A DNA stretch of 64,000 bases from an uncultured Bacteroidia bacterium (GCA_902797435.1 CADBSV010000029.1:35648-99647); one strand, 5' to 3'; counted from the first letter of the stretch, positions 1 to 8,899 are shown. Program-made: numbers and translations. The notes: generated by a model not told the origin, from the sequence alone.

Positions 1-1258
1 CCAGCGCCTGTTCCTTCATGGCGGCATAAGCCTCACGATAGTCGAATCCGGGGACATCCTGCATGATGGCATCGGCAAGTACAGATAACGAGTGCAAGCC
101 AATCATGCCGAATACCTCATAACCTCCGAATACATGGATAGGAAGCCGCCCGGTATGTCTGTAATGAAGGAGCATGGACTGGATAAATTCTACATTTCTG
201 TCACGAAGGATCAGGTTGTACAGCGGATGTAATGCGCGGTAAGTGTCCCAAAGAGAAAACGTAGTAAACACGGGAGTGTCTGACCTTTGTATCTCCTGAT
301 TTCTGTCGCACCAGTCCCCGTTACAATCTGACACCAGAGATGGGGCGATCATGCAATGATATAATGCTGTATAGAAGATTCTGACATCTTCCAAAGACTC
401 ATAATCCTTGATTTCAATGCAAGAAAGTGCTTTTCGCCATTCTGATTCAGCCTTCTTCTGTACAGATTCAAAAGACCAGCCGGGGATTTCCCGCCGAAGA
501 TTCCCATCTGCCCCGGAAAACCCGACAGTGGATAACCCTAGTTTCATCAGAACGGTACTGCCCGGGCGGAATTCGAGATAGAGTTTTCGGCCGTCGCCGC
601 TCTGTTCTGTTGCGATAATATCTGATTTGATGTCTGCCAGAAAGAAAAACACATGGTCTCCAATAAAGCCCTTCGATCTTCGATAGCCTCTGACAGAGGC
701 AGGGCCGCACATTTCCAGGTGAACGGCCGTGGGGCTGTCATTAATCCCGTGCTGCAAGTCAAAAAGAAGCCCGGCCTTCTGACCTTGGGGGAAAGAGAAA
801 CGATAAAGGGCACACCTTGCGGTGGTGGTCACTTCACAGCGCACTCCGTCTAATACGACCGAATATAAGCCAGGCTTTGCGGTCTCAGTTGTATGCGAGA
901 AATTCACTCTATACCCGGAGCCCGGGAAATGCAGATTCCCGGGAGAAAAATGTGGCTCTCCGACGATGGGCATGATCCGGATGTCACCCATATCGCCTGC
1001 GCCTGTTCCGCTCAGATGCGTCTGAGAGAATCCCATGATGGTCGAATCTGCCCAATGATATCCGGAACAATGGTTCCAGTCGTGGTCATGTGTGTCGGGG
1101 CTTGCCGAAATCATCCCGAACGGTATGCAGGCCCCCGGAAAAGTGTGTCCGTTGGCAGCGGTGCCAACCATGGGATTCACATTGTCAAGCACCGAATGCC
1201 TTCCGCCGCAACCGAACAGAAGCAGAAGGAAGAACAGAAACACGAATGTTCTTTTCAT
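1..1258 (-). CDS. GH92 alpha-1,2-mannosidase lipoprotein (3' end cut by window)
   Basis: Exo-acting alpha-mannosidase of glycoside hydrolase family 92, which trims mannose from N-glycans or mannans, probably at the outer surface or in the periplasm. The N-terminus begins with a lipoprotein signal (MKRTFVFLFF... ending in LLFGC), so the protein is likely lipid-anchored. It is followed by the family's N-terminal signature NPMVGTAANGHTFPGACIPFGM and SASPDTHDHDWNHCSGYHW. A later block, FTTFSLWDTYRALHPLYNL, is also typical of GH92. About 419 codons are visible; GH92 enzymes are usually 700-780 residues, so the catalytic C-terminal half lies outside the window. The ATG is 3 bases after the gmhA-like stop codon, so this is the third gene of the operon that starts at the MFS transporter. 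The family is clear; the exact linkage cleaved is inferred. Confidence 0.9.
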   Translation of the reverse strand, partial: MKRTFVFLFFLLLLFGCGGRHSVLDNVNPMVGTAANGHTFPGACIPFGMISASPDTHDHDWNHCSGYHWADSTIMGFSQTHLSGTGAGDMGDIRIMPIVGEPHFSPGNLHFPGSGYRVNFSHTTETAKPGLYSVVLDGVRCEVTTTARCALYRFSFPQGQKAGLLFDLQHGINDSPTAVHLEMCGPASVRGYRRSKGFIGDHVFFFLADIKSDIIATEQSGDGRKLYLEFRPGSTVLMKLGLSTVGFSGADGNLRREIPGWSFESVQKKAESEWRKALSCIEIKDYESLEDVRIFYTALYHCMIAPSLVSDCNGDWCDRNQEIQRSDTPVFTTFSLWDTYRALHPLYNLILRDRNVEFIQSMLLHYRHTGRLPIHVFGGYEVFGMIGLHSLSVLADAIMQDVPGFDYREAYAAMKEQAL

Positions 1259-1261
1259 AAT

Positions 1262-1840
1262 TCAGTGCCCAAGTATTTTTTCTATCGTCTGAATAAGGAT
1301 GTGAATTACCTTAATGTGGATTTCCTGAATGCGGTCGGAATGTGCTGCCTTGGGAGCCGCGATACATATATCGGAAAGATGCGAGATAGGGGAACATCCT
1401 TCAGAAGTAAGTGCAATGACCTTGACACCGGCTTGTCTTGCCATCTCCGCAGCTTTCACGACATTTGCTGATGTCCCACTGGTGGTAATTGCAAGAAGGA
1501 CGTCGCCTTCTTTGCCGAACGCCTCCACCCAGCGGGAAAACACCTCTTCATAGCTAAAATCATTAGCAGTGCACGTCAGATAGGCAGAATCGTTGCAGGA
1601 CATAGCCGGATATGGTCTGCGGTCGTTCCTATAACGCCCTGTCAGTTCCTCAGCAAAATGTGTGGCGTCACAAAGAGAACCTCCATTTCCGCAACTGAGC
1701 ACTTTCCCTCCTCTCGCAAGGCAGGCAGCCATCATTTCAGCGGCTGAAGCGATGACGGACACCGTTTCCGGTTTTTGGATAAACTCATCCAATTCTTTCT
1801 TCGCCTCCTGAAGGCTCTCCGATATAAGCTGCTCAAACAT
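1262..1840 (-). CDS. gmhA: SIS-domain phosphosugar isomerase, GmhA-like
   Basis: 192-residue single SIS-domain protein. It resembles D-sedoheptulose 7-phosphate isomerase, which makes D-glycero-D-manno-heptose 7-phosphate for LPS core heptose. Visible signatures are the phosphosugar-binding stretch LSCGNGGSLCDATHFAEELT, LLAITTSGTSANVVKAAEMA and the C-terminal HSDRIQEIHIKVIH with its conserved E and H. The reading frame extends upstream, but the first plausible ATG is at 1840; it overlaps the transporter stop by 8 bases (ATGTTTGA), a sign of translational coupling. The neighbours (sugar permease, GH92 mannosidase) suggest a catabolic or salvage sugar-phosphate isomerase as an alternative to an LPS role, so the gene symbol is a family label. 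Confidence 0.82.
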   Translation of the reverse strand: MFEQLISESLQEAKKELDEFIQKPETVSVIASAAEMMAACLARGGKVLSCGNGGSLCDATHFAEELTGRYRNDRRPYPAMSCNDSAYLTCTANDFSYEEVFSRWVEAFGKEGDVLLAITTSGTSANVVKAAEMARQAGVKVIALTSEGCSPISHLSDICIAAPKAAHSDRIQEIHIKVIHILIQTIEKILGH

Positions 1841-2999
1841 TTGAATTAATCTTTTTAATCTTTCCTGTGAGAGTGAACATATAGATCCAGACGACTGCCA
1901 GCACCAGGATAGCCGACCATTGATTGCCTGCAGCATCGGTAATAATGCCGATGAGTGGAGGCAGGATTCCTCCTCCGGCGCAACCCATTATCATCAAAGA
2001 AGATATCTCATTGCTGCGTTCCGGTTTGCGCTTCATTGCCATGGAGACCACGATCGCAAACAGATTTGAGTATCCCAGCCCGAAAACTGAAACGCCGATA
2101 AGAGCAAGGACCTTTTCTCTGACAAGGACCAACATTATGAGTCCAGCCAATGCAAGCAAGACGCTTACTATATAGAATCTTTCCTCAGCTATACGCAGAA
2201 GAAGGACTCCTCCGATCAGCGCTCCTATGGTCCTGGACAGGAAATAGACACTGTTGCAAAGAGCGGCAGAATCAAGATCCATCCCGCAGGTGTCCTGAAG
2301 ATACTTGGGAAACGTAACATTCATTCCGACATCAACTCCGACAAGGACAAGTATAGCTACGAAAAAGGCAAGAATCATCTTATCCCTGAACAATCCGAAA
2401 GTTGCTGCAAATGAGCTGCCTGAATCCTCTGGTTTTTCTCTTTGGACTGGAGTAAGGGCCAGCCACACAAAGCCCAATAATGAAATGGCTGCATACAGGG
2501 GGAATATGTATTTCCAGCCATAAGATGTACCGACAAACAGACTCACAAGAAGCGGTCCTGTAAAGGAACAGAGTGCTTTTGCAAGTTGCCCTATAGAAAT
2601 CACGCCTGTCTGTTTCTCAGGAGAAATGACATTAGTCACCAAAGGGTTCAGAGCAACCTGGAGCATTGTATTGCCAATTCCCACGAGAGAAAAAGCCACG
2701 ACAACTGTTGCAAAAGCATAATCGACTATTATCAGAGAAAACGCGAGAATCTGGACCAAAAAGCTGAGAAGCACAGTATTCTTTCTTCCTATCCTGTTCA
2801 TCAACAATCCGGTAGGAACTGACAGAATCAGGAACCACACGAAACAAGAAGAAGTAAGAAGGCTTACCATCGCTCCGGAAAGGGATTCGAAATCGGAACT
2901 CACATAATTGACAGTCATCCCTATAATGTCAACGAATCCCATGATGAAGAACCCGAACATTATCGGCAGAATTGCTGCTTTTTTGTTGCTCTTTGCCAT
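1833..2999 (-). CDS. MFS sugar permease (fucose/glucose-galactose permease-like)
   Basis: 388-residue major facilitator with about 12 predicted hydrophobic segments, from FGFFIMGFVDIIGMTVNYV to the end at about residue 380. The MFS loop 2-3 motif is visible as GLLMNRIGRKN at about residues 63-73. The protein resembles the FucP/FHS branch of sugar:H+ symporters in Bacteroidetes (an inference from the N-terminal pattern); the substrate is not determined. It is the first gene of the operon with the GmhA-like protein and GH92 enzyme, behind a canonical Bacteroidetes promoter and a palindromic operator. The start ATG at 2999 has a leader of about 60 bases containing the operator. Confidence 0.85.
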   Translation of the reverse strand: MAKSNKKAAILPIMFGFFIMGFVDIIGMTVNYVSSDFESLSGAMVSLLTSSCFVWFLILSVPTGLLMNRIGRKNTVLLSFLVQILAFSLIIVDYAFATVVVAFSLVGIGNTMLQVALNPLVTNVISPEKQTGVISIGQLAKALCSFTGPLLVSLFVGTSYGWKYIFPLYAAISLLGFVWLALTPVQREKPEDSGSSFAATFGLFRDKMILAFFVAILVLVGVDVGMNVTFPKYLQDTCGMDLDSAALCNSVYFLSRTIGALIGGVLLLRIAEERFYIVSVLLALAGLIMLVLVREKVLALIGVSVFGLGYSNLFAIVVSMAMKRKPERSNEISSLMIMGCAGGGILPPLIGIITDAAGNQWSAILVLAVVWIYMFTLTGKIKKINSNV

Positions 3000-3022
3000 A
3001 TTATTAGTTTTAGTTTTTCCTT

Positions 3023-3054
3023 ATACTTAACCGCATACTTAATCGGTTAAGTAT
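3023..3054. promoter_or_regulatory. Palindromic operator in the leader of the sugar operon
   Basis: ATACTTAACCG (3023-3033) and CGGTTAAGTAT (3044-3054) form a perfect 11-base inverted repeat with a 10-base spacer. The spacer carries a further copy of the half-site (ATACTTAAT, 3035-3043). Together with the right arm it makes a near-perfect 16-base palindrome, ACTTAATCGGTTAAGT (3037-3052), centred on CG as in LacI-family operators. The site lies just downstream of the predicted transcription start of the leftward operon, the right place for a roadblock repressor. No regulator gene is visible in the window, so the family of the regulator is inferred. Confidence 0.7.
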
Positions 3055-3066
3055 CCCTATACTGCG

Positions 3067-3098
3067 CAAATATATAAATAAAATTCATTTCGCTCAAA
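3067..3098 (-). promoter_or_regulatory. Bacteroidetes-type promoter of the MFS/gmhA/GH92 operon
   Basis: On the minus strand a -33 TTTG (3098-3095) is followed after 20 bases by a -7 TATATTTG (3074-3067). This fits the Bacteroidetes consensus TTTG-N19-21-TAnnTTTG exactly. Confidence 0.75.
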
Positions 3099-3102
3099 TT
3101 AT

Positions 3103-3135
3103 TTTGACAATTCTGATTTCTTTTATCTACTTTTG
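3103..3135 (+). promoter_or_regulatory. Bacteroidetes-type promoter of the EEP-family gene
   Basis: TTTG (3103-3106), a 21-base gap and TACTTTTG (3128-3135) fit the Bacteroidetes consensus. The ATG follows 23 bases later. The promoter is back to back with that of the sugar operon. Confidence 0.7.
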
Positions 3136-3158
3136 CAGCGGACAAATATAAATGAGCC

Positions 3159-4100
3159 ATGAATTTTTATCGGTTAAGAATCATCAGCATCATTATCATC
3201 CTGCTCATCCCTGGCCGTTCAGTCACCAGCGCCAAACGCTTGAAAGACCCGAACATTGTCATCGGGAGCTGTAACGTGAGATGCACAAGCCAGAAAGACG
3301 ACATTCAGGGTGACGGATGGGATGCACGCAAACAGTGGTTGTGCTCCTTCATCGAGTTTATGTCCCCCGACGTCCTGGGCACTCAGGAGGTTACATACAA
3401 ACAAAAGACTGACATGCTCGCCGCTCTTCCAGATTACGATTGCATAGGAGTAGGCAGGAATGACGGCAAAACCAAAGGTGAGCACGTCCTCATCTTTTAC
3501 CGAAGGGACAGGTTCAACTTGCTCAAGCATGGCGACTTCTGGTTGTCGGAAAGCCCGGATCAACCTTCAACGGGGTGGGATGCCGCTCACCCGAGAATCT
3601 GTACTTGGGGCTGTTTGAAGGACAAAGTTACCCACAAGAAGATATGGATATTCAACCTCCATAACGATCATCGAGGCGTCGTTGCCAGGCGAGAGAGCGC
3701 AAAGCTTGTAATCTCGCGTATAAAGGAGATGACGGGACCCCGGGACCGGGTGTTCGTTACCGGAGATTTTAATGTGGACCAGCGAAATGAGATATATACG
3801 ATTTATACGGACTACCTCGAGGATTCATACATGACGGCCGAGAAAAGATACGCCCCTAATGGCAGTTTCAACGCTTTCAAGACTGACTCTTTCACAGATA
3901 GTCGCATCGACCACATATTTGTAACTCCAGGAACCCAAGTCCTCCGCTATGGTATCCTCACAGAGACATACCGTACTGAGAACGAAAAAAGCGAGGAAGC
4001 ACTCAAGTCTTCCCATTTTCCATCAGAAGTCAGTTTCCACACATATACGGCAAGAACACTCACAGACCACTTTCCGGTATTCATCAAAGTCAGATTGTAG
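3159..4100 (+). CDS. Endonuclease/exonuclease/phosphatase family protein, exported
   Basis: 313-residue member of the EEP (DNase I-like) fold, which hydrolyses phosphodiester or phosphomonoester bonds with a metal ion. An N-terminal hydrophobic segment (residues 5-20, IISIIIILLIPGRS) looks like a signal peptide. EEP signatures in order are SCNVRC near the start, GTQEVT (metal-binding Glu), HNDHRG, VTGDFNVD (the GDFN motif), IDHIFVTP and the C-terminal TDHFPVFI with the catalytic Asp-His pair. Secreted Bacteroidetes members often act on sugar phosphates or lipids beside polysaccharide genes, so a role with the divergent mannosidase/transporter operon is plausible but inferred. Confidence 0.88.
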   Translation: MNFYRLRIISIIIILLIPGRSVTSAKRLKDPNIVIGSCNVRCTSQKDDIQGDGWDARKQWLCSFIEFMSPDVLGTQEVTYKQKTDMLAALPDYDCIGVGRNDGKTKGEHVLIFYRRDRFNLLKHGDFWLSESPDQPSTGWDAAHPRICTWGCLKDKVTHKKIWIFNLHNDHRGVVARRESAKLVISRIKEMTGPRDRVFVTGDFNVDQRNEIYTIYTDYLEDSYMTAEKRYAPNGSFNAFKTDSFTDSRIDHIFVTPGTQVLRYGILTETYRTENEKSEEALKSSHFPSEVSFHTYTARTLTDHFPVFIKVRL

Positions 4101-4294
4101 CCAGTATCGCCAGCTTTCGCAGGCCCGTTGTGAATTGCTTTCGAATTACTGTCTTTGACAGACATGACACATCCCGCAGGGCTAGGCCGGGCATGTTCCA
4201 ACCCGCTGCGTCGCCCTTTGTTGGTGGAGGCTAACTACTCAATAATTTAAACTCCACAGCCAACCAAAACTTCGCGGCTAATAAGCTAGTCCCG
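4101..4294. other. Non-coding gap at a composition boundary
   Basis: 194 bases between two convergent gene ends. I see no gene and no recognisable RNA. A weak dyad, GTGGAG ... CTCCAC with a loop of about 22 bases, near 4222-4256 could be part of a terminator. By eye the sequence to the left is AT-richer than the sequence to the right, so this gap may mark the edge of an acquired segment. Confidence 0.35.
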
Positions 4295-5158
4295 TTACAA
4301 TTGGGCAGCAAGGATGCCACGGCAGGCAGCCTCGTCCCTGCGGAGCTGCGCCGCAAGGTCGTCGAGCCCCTCGAAGCGCATCTCACCGCGTATCCTGCGG
4401 AGGAACTCCAGCCGGAGGGTCTCGCCGTAGATTTCCTCATCGAAGTCGAAGATGTGCGTTTCGTTTGTCTGGCCAATGTTGGTCATTCCGAAAAGCATGC
4501 GGTCCTTGATGCGCACTCTTGTAATGTAAACCCCTTCCGCAGGCACCAGTTTGAGTTTTTCGAAAAGCTCCAGGTTGGCGGTAGGATAACCGATGGTGCG
4601 GCCTATCTTGCGGCCGTGGACAACTTCGCCCTCGAGGGCATAGTCGTAACAGAGGAAGCGGGATGCCGTCTCCACGTCGCCCGCCAGCAGGGCCTGGCGT
4701 ATCTTTGTGGAACTCACCGCAATGCCTACGCTCGACACCTTGTCGGTACGGATCACCTCCAGTCCGAGGGAGGCGGCGAGGTCGGCCGTCTGGGCGGGAG
4801 TGCCGGAGTCATGGCCTATGCGGTTGTCGTAGCCGAGAAGGATGGCGGTACCGCCGAAACGCTCTTTTATGTAGAACTTCAGGTAATCTGCCGTGGAAGT
4901 CCGGGAGAACTCTTCGGTAAACGGCAGCACTTCCACCCTGTCCACTCCCAAACCCTGGAGGAGAGTTATTTTCTCGTCCAGGGTGTTGAGCAGACGGAGG
5001 TTCAGGGCATCGTCGCGGAGCACTATGCGCGGATGCGGCCAGAGCGTTACGACAACGCTCTCCTCACCACGCTCCCGCGCGGTGCTCACGAGGGTCTCGA
5101 GCACCAGACGGTGCCCTATATGGACACCGTCGAAGAATCCTGTAGCGATTACAGCCAT
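4295..5158 (-). CDS. ribF: Bifunctional riboflavin kinase/FAD synthetase
   Basis: 287-residue RibF, which phosphorylates riboflavin to FMN and adenylates FMN to FAD in the cytoplasm. The N-terminal nucleotidyltransferase domain (about 1-155) has GFFDGVHIGHR (the GxFDGVHxGH signature) and the ISSTKIR-like motif VSSTKIRQALL. The C-terminal kinase domain (about 160-285) has GRTIGYPTANLE (the GYPTAN motif) and FDFDEEIYGE. The start at 5158 gives a somewhat shorter N-terminus than usual, but the first motif begins at residue 7. It overlaps the phosphorylase stop by 10 bases and is the last gene of the leftward glycogen run. Confidence 0.95.
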   Translation of the reverse strand: MAVIATGFFDGVHIGHRLVLETLVSTARERGEESVVVTLWPHPRIVLRDDALNLRLLNTLDEKITLLQGLGVDRVEVLPFTEEFSRTSTADYLKFYIKERFGGTAILLGYDNRIGHDSGTPAQTADLAASLGLEVIRTDKVSSVGIAVSSTKIRQALLAGDVETASRFLCYDYALEGEVVHGRKIGRTIGYPTANLELFEKLKLVPAEGVYITRVRIKDRMLFGMTNIGQTNETHIFDFDEEIYGETLRLEFLRRIRGEMRFEGLDDLAAQLRRDEAACRGILAAQL

Positions 5159-7716
5159 TTCACAAGCGGGAAGTCCTGACGCGAAGGCAGGGCCGCATTG
5201 CGGGGATAGATGCGCACCCCGGCCTGGTACATACCTGTCTTGTCGGGCAGCACTGATGCAGTATAGGTTACAGTTCCGGCGGCAGAAGGCTCACCGTGCG
5301 CGTACTCGAAGGTCTCCTTCACGTGCAGCACTCCCTTCTTGTCGGAAACCGCGAGCACAAGTTCCACGCCCACGTCCTCGGGGCTCAGGCCGCCAAGGTC
5401 GAGTTCGAGGCTGCTCTCGAGCTTTGTCTTGTTGGAGAGCACATACGAAGCAGCAAGCGGGGTATAACTGATGGCCTTTATTCCGGGCCAGGCCGCCATT
5501 ACACGGTTCTTCCATGCCGCGATTTCCTTGGCCTTGGCGAAATTGTCCGCGCAAAGGGCGATGTAACGGTCGTACTGAGGCTGGTAGTAGCGGATGCAGT
5601 AGTCTTCCATCATGCGGTTGGTGGTGAATTCGCATGCCACCTTCGCGATGGTGTTCTTGATGCAAGCCACCCAACCGCGGCTGATTCCGGAGGCGGGATC
5701 CACTTTGTAATAAAGGGGGGCTATCTCGTTTTCGAGTATGCCGTATATGGTGGCGGCGTCGAGCTCGTTCTGATAGTTCTGGTCGTCGTAAGTACGCTCC
5801 TGGGGCAGGGCCCAGCCGCATCCTTCCTTGTAACCCTCTACCCACCAGCCGTCAAGCACGCTGAAATGCATCACGCCGTTCATGGCGGCCTTTTCGCCGG
5901 AAGTTCCGGAGGCCTCCTGCGGACGGGTTGGATTGTTCATCCACACGTCAACGCCCTGTACGAGACGCTTGGCCAGGGAGATGTCATATCCGGGAACGAA
6001 AACTATCTTTCCGAGGAAACGGGGCTGCTTTGAGATTTCGATGATGCGCTTGATGAGGTCCTGTCCGGCGCCGTCGGCGGGATGGGCCTTGCCTGCGAAG
6101 ATGAACTGCACAGGGTGCCTGGGGTCGTTCACGATAGCATCCAGACGGTCGAGGTCGCTGAAGAGCAGGGTCGCCCTCTTGTAGGTGGCAAAACGCCTCG
6201 CAAACCCGATGGTAAGCACGTCCACGCGCATGTTTTCCTTAATTTCCACCACCTCGCTTGGGGAATAGTGGCTGCTCTGTGCAGGATCCGAGAGGCGGTC
6301 GCCTATCTGCCTGAAGAGTTCGCGCTTAAGGAGCATGTGGGTATTCCAAGCCTCTTCGTCGGAGACATTGTAAATGCCCTCGAAGCAGCGCTTGTCATAG
6401 TGGTGAGTGGGGAATTCCGGACCGAACACCCGGTAGTGTATCTGCTTCCATTCCTTGGCAGCCCATGTATTGTAGTGCACTCCGTTGGTGACGTATCCTA
6501 TCTTGCTGAGTTCCTCCGGCAGGTAGCCGCGGTACATTCCGGAAAGGATTTCCCTTGAAACCTCGCCGTGCAGCTTAGAAACGCCGTTTACGTTCTGCGA
6601 GAAGTTCGCGGCAAGCACGCTCATGCTGAAACGCTCCGCTTGGTCGGAAGGATTGATCTTGCCCATTGAGAGGAAGGTGCTCCACTCGATTCCGAAACGG
6701 GCCGGATAATGCCCGAGATACTTTGCGAGGAGCCCCTCGTCAAAGGTGTCATGCCCGGCAGGGACCGGGGTGTGGGTGGTGAACAGGCCGCTTGCCCTCA
6801 CCAGTTCCATCGCCTCTTCGTAAATCAGGCCGTTCTCCTCCATGAATTCACGGAGCCTTTCGAGACCTATGAATGCGGCATGCCCTTCGTTGCAATGATA
6901 GATTGCGGGTTTTATTCCCATGGCGCGCAGGGCCCTGATGCCGCCTATTCCGAGCAGGATTTCCTGCTTGAGACGGTTCTCCCAGTTGCCGCCATAGAGA
7001 TGATGGGTAACCTCACGGTCTTCGGGAATGTTGTCTTCGAAGTCGGTATCGAGCAGATAGAGGTCGGTGCGTCCCACGCATACCTTCCATATCCTGGCAT
7101 GAAGCATGCGCCCCGGCATCTGCATGGAGATAGTTATCCAGTTGCCGTTCCCGTCGGTAACGGGCTCGGCCGGAATCTTCATGAAGTCCTGGGCATTGTA
7201 TTCGGCCACCTGGTTCCCCTGGGGAGTGAGCCTCTGGGTAAAATACCCGTAACGGTAAAGGAGACCCACCGCCACGAGGTTCACGTTCATGTCGCTGCTC
7301 TCCTTGAGGTAGTCTCCGGCCAGGATTCCGAGGCCGCCGGAATAAATCTGAATGCTGGCGTCCAAACCGTATTCCATGCAGAAATACGCCACGTCGGGAG
7401 TTCCCCTTTCGGCCTTGCGGGCCATGTAGGAATCGAACTCGTCCATCACGGACGAGAGCATCCTGAGGAATTCGGCGTCTTTCGCAAGCTGGTTGTAACG
7501 CTTCAGGCTCACCGTGTCAAGGATGACCATGGGGTTGTGCCTTGACTGATGCCAGATGTCGCCGTCAACATATCTGAACAGTGCCTTCGCATTGTCGTTC
7601 CAGCACCACCAAAGGTTCTTGCATAATCTCTCCAGGCCGGCGAGCGCCTCCGGGAGGTGCCTCGTGACCCTTACACTCGACCAACTCGGGGAGTCGGCCT
7701 CAATTCTTTGTTGCAT
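5149..7716 (-). CDS. glgP: Alpha-glucan (glycogen) phosphorylase
   Basis: 855-residue GT35 phosphorylase, which releases glucose 1-phosphate from the non-reducing ends of glycogen. It has the DUF3417 N-terminal domain (about residues 15-110, with LEAL..L..NLWWCWN character), followed by the catalytic part. YSGGLGILAGDYLKESSD and the PLP-lysine region EASGTSGEKAAMNG are clear. This is the Thermus/Bacteroidetes type rather than the E. coli MalP type. The ATG overlaps the end of the GH57 gene by 17 bases. Its place among branching, debranching and synthase genes assigns it to glycogen turnover. Confidence 0.95.
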   Translation of the reverse strand: MQQRIEADSPSWSSVRVTRHLPEALAGLERLCKNLWWCWNDNAKALFRYVDGDIWHQSRHNPMVILDTVSLKRYNQLAKDAEFLRMLSSVMDEFDSYMARKAERGTPDVAYFCMEYGLDASIQIYSGGLGILAGDYLKESSDMNVNLVAVGLLYRYGYFTQRLTPQGNQVAEYNAQDFMKIPAEPVTDGNGNWITISMQMPGRMLHARIWKVCVGRTDLYLLDTDFEDNIPEDREVTHHLYGGNWENRLKQEILLGIGGIRALRAMGIKPAIYHCNEGHAAFIGLERLREFMEENGLIYEEAMELVRASGLFTTHTPVPAGHDTFDEGLLAKYLGHYPARFGIEWSTFLSMGKINPSDQAERFSMSVLAANFSQNVNGVSKLHGEVSREILSGMYRGYLPEELSKIGYVTNGVHYNTWAAKEWKQIHYRVFGPEFPTHHYDKRCFEGIYNVSDEEAWNTHMLLKRELFRQIGDRLSDPAQSSHYSPSEVVEIKENMRVDVLTIGFARRFATYKRATLLFSDLDRLDAIVNDPRHPVQFIFAGKAHPADGAGQDLIKRIIEISKQPRFLGKIVFVPGYDISLAKRLVQGVDVWMNNPTRPQEASGTSGEKAAMNGVMHFSVLDGWWVEGYKEGCGWALPQERTYDDQNYQNELDAATIYGILENEIAPLYYKVDPASGISRGWVACIKNTIAKVACEFTTNRMMEDYCIRYYQPQYDRYIALCADNFAKAKEIAAWKNRVMAAWPGIKAISYTPLAASYVLSNKTKLESSLELDLGGLSPEDVGVELVLAVSDKKGVLHVKETFEYAHGEPSAAGTVTYTASVLPDKTGMYQAGVRIYPRNAALPSRQDFPLVKWL

Positions 7717-8896
7717 AAGCTTCTTCTACTCTGATAATGAAGTCGCTGAGGACATTCATATAATTAATGAAAGCCTCGTACGGGGTGTCATAGGGATTGA
7801 AGTACTTGTGGACATCCCCGTCCGAGAAGTATTTGGTACACATATAATAGAAGTGGTCGCTCTCCTGCAGATGGCCGAAATCGTTCCAGAGAACGGGGTC
7901 ATTCACTATGGAAAGCTTTTCCACAAGACTATACAGTTTGTTGAAGGCATCCTGCTGAAGCTCGTTTCCGAGCCATGCGGTGACATCCCTCTCTTCGTCC
8001 GCCCACGATATGGGTTGGGGAACCTCGAGGGGCCCTACCGGCTTCAGTTTAGCCGCAGCCTCGCTGGGAGTGACGAACGAGAGGCGCCCCGTCCCGAGAG
8101 CCGCCCCGGGCAAGGCCTTCATGAAATCGAAGATTCCGCAGGATACGTCCTGGTGCTCTCCGAAAGTCTCATAATCCATGAAGAGGTTGATGATGTCCCC
8201 TTCGGCCGAATCCAGCCACGATACGAACTTCTCGCTCGTAAGGGGCCACTCCGACCATCCCCGGTTGGAGAAGCGGAAGGCGATGTCGTCGGAGAAGGTA
8301 TAATTGCGCAGCAGCAGTTTCTGCCTGGGCTGCCTTGGATTGCTGTAAATATAGTTGGGACTGCGCCAGCCCATGATATGCTTCGCACCTTCCGTGAGCA
8401 CGGTGTCGAATCCCATGTCGAAAATCTGCGCACCTATGTCGTCGGAATAGATGAGCTCGGTATTGCGGAAGACCTTGGGTTCCACACCGAGATACTTCTT
8501 CAGCGCGGTTTTCTGTTTTTCCACCTGATTGCGGAGTTCGATTCCGTTCTTGAGCGAGGACAGGCTGTGGTTGTAGGTTTCGCAAAGAATCTCCACGCAG
8601 CCGGTATCTACGAGCGCCTTGAAACTGTCGATGACCTCAGGAGCATAACGGTTGAACTGCTCGAGCACGGTGCCCGTTATGGAGAACGCCACCTTGAACT
8701 TCCCCTTATGTTCCTTTATGGCCTCCAGGAGCAGCCCGTTCATGGGCAGATAGCATTTCTGCGCAACCCTGCGAAGAATGGTCCTGTTGGCGAAATCGTC
8801 GTAATAATGGGAATCCTTGCCTATATCGAAGAACCTGTAAAGACGAAGCCTCGTGGGCTGATGAACCTGAAAATACAGACAGACGTTCTTTTTCAT
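7700..8896 (-). CDS. GH57 family alpha-amylase/4-alpha-glucanotransferase-like
   Basis: 398-residue glycoside hydrolase family 57 protein acting on alpha-1,4 glucans. The family start motif FQVHQPTRLR (the HQP motif) is at residues 9-18. SITGTVLEQ, EILCETYNHSLSSL and LFMDYETFGEHQ follow, and these correspond to conserved GH57 regions. It lies 3 bases after the glycosyltransferase and overlaps the phosphorylase. Whether it is an amylase, a transferase or a branching enzyme cannot be told from sequence alone; a maltodextrin-processing role in the glycogen cluster is likely. Confidence 0.88.
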   Translation of the reverse strand: MKKNVCLYFQVHQPTRLRLYRFFDIGKDSHYYDDFANRTILRRVAQKCYLPMNGLLLEAIKEHKGKFKVAFSITGTVLEQFNRYAPEVIDSFKALVDTGCVEILCETYNHSLSSLKNGIELRNQVEKQKTALKKYLGVEPKVFRNTELIYSDDIGAQIFDMGFDTVLTEGAKHIMGWRSPNYIYSNPRQPRQKLLLRNYTFSDDIAFRFSNRGWSEWPLTSEKFVSWLDSAEGDIINLFMDYETFGEHQDVSCGIFDFMKALPGAALGTGRLSFVTPSEAAAKLKPVGPLEVPQPISWADEERDVTAWLGNELQQDAFNKLYSLVEKLSIVNDPVLWNDFGHLQESDHFYYMCTKYFSDGDVHKYFNPYDTPYEAFINYMNVLSDFIIRVEEAYATKN

Positions 8897-8899
8897 TGG

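Noticed and set aside
4101-4294. Possible tRNA or small RNA in the gap (a GTTCCAACCC stretch resembles a T-loop)
   Set aside because: No acceptor stem or anticodon arm can be built around it.
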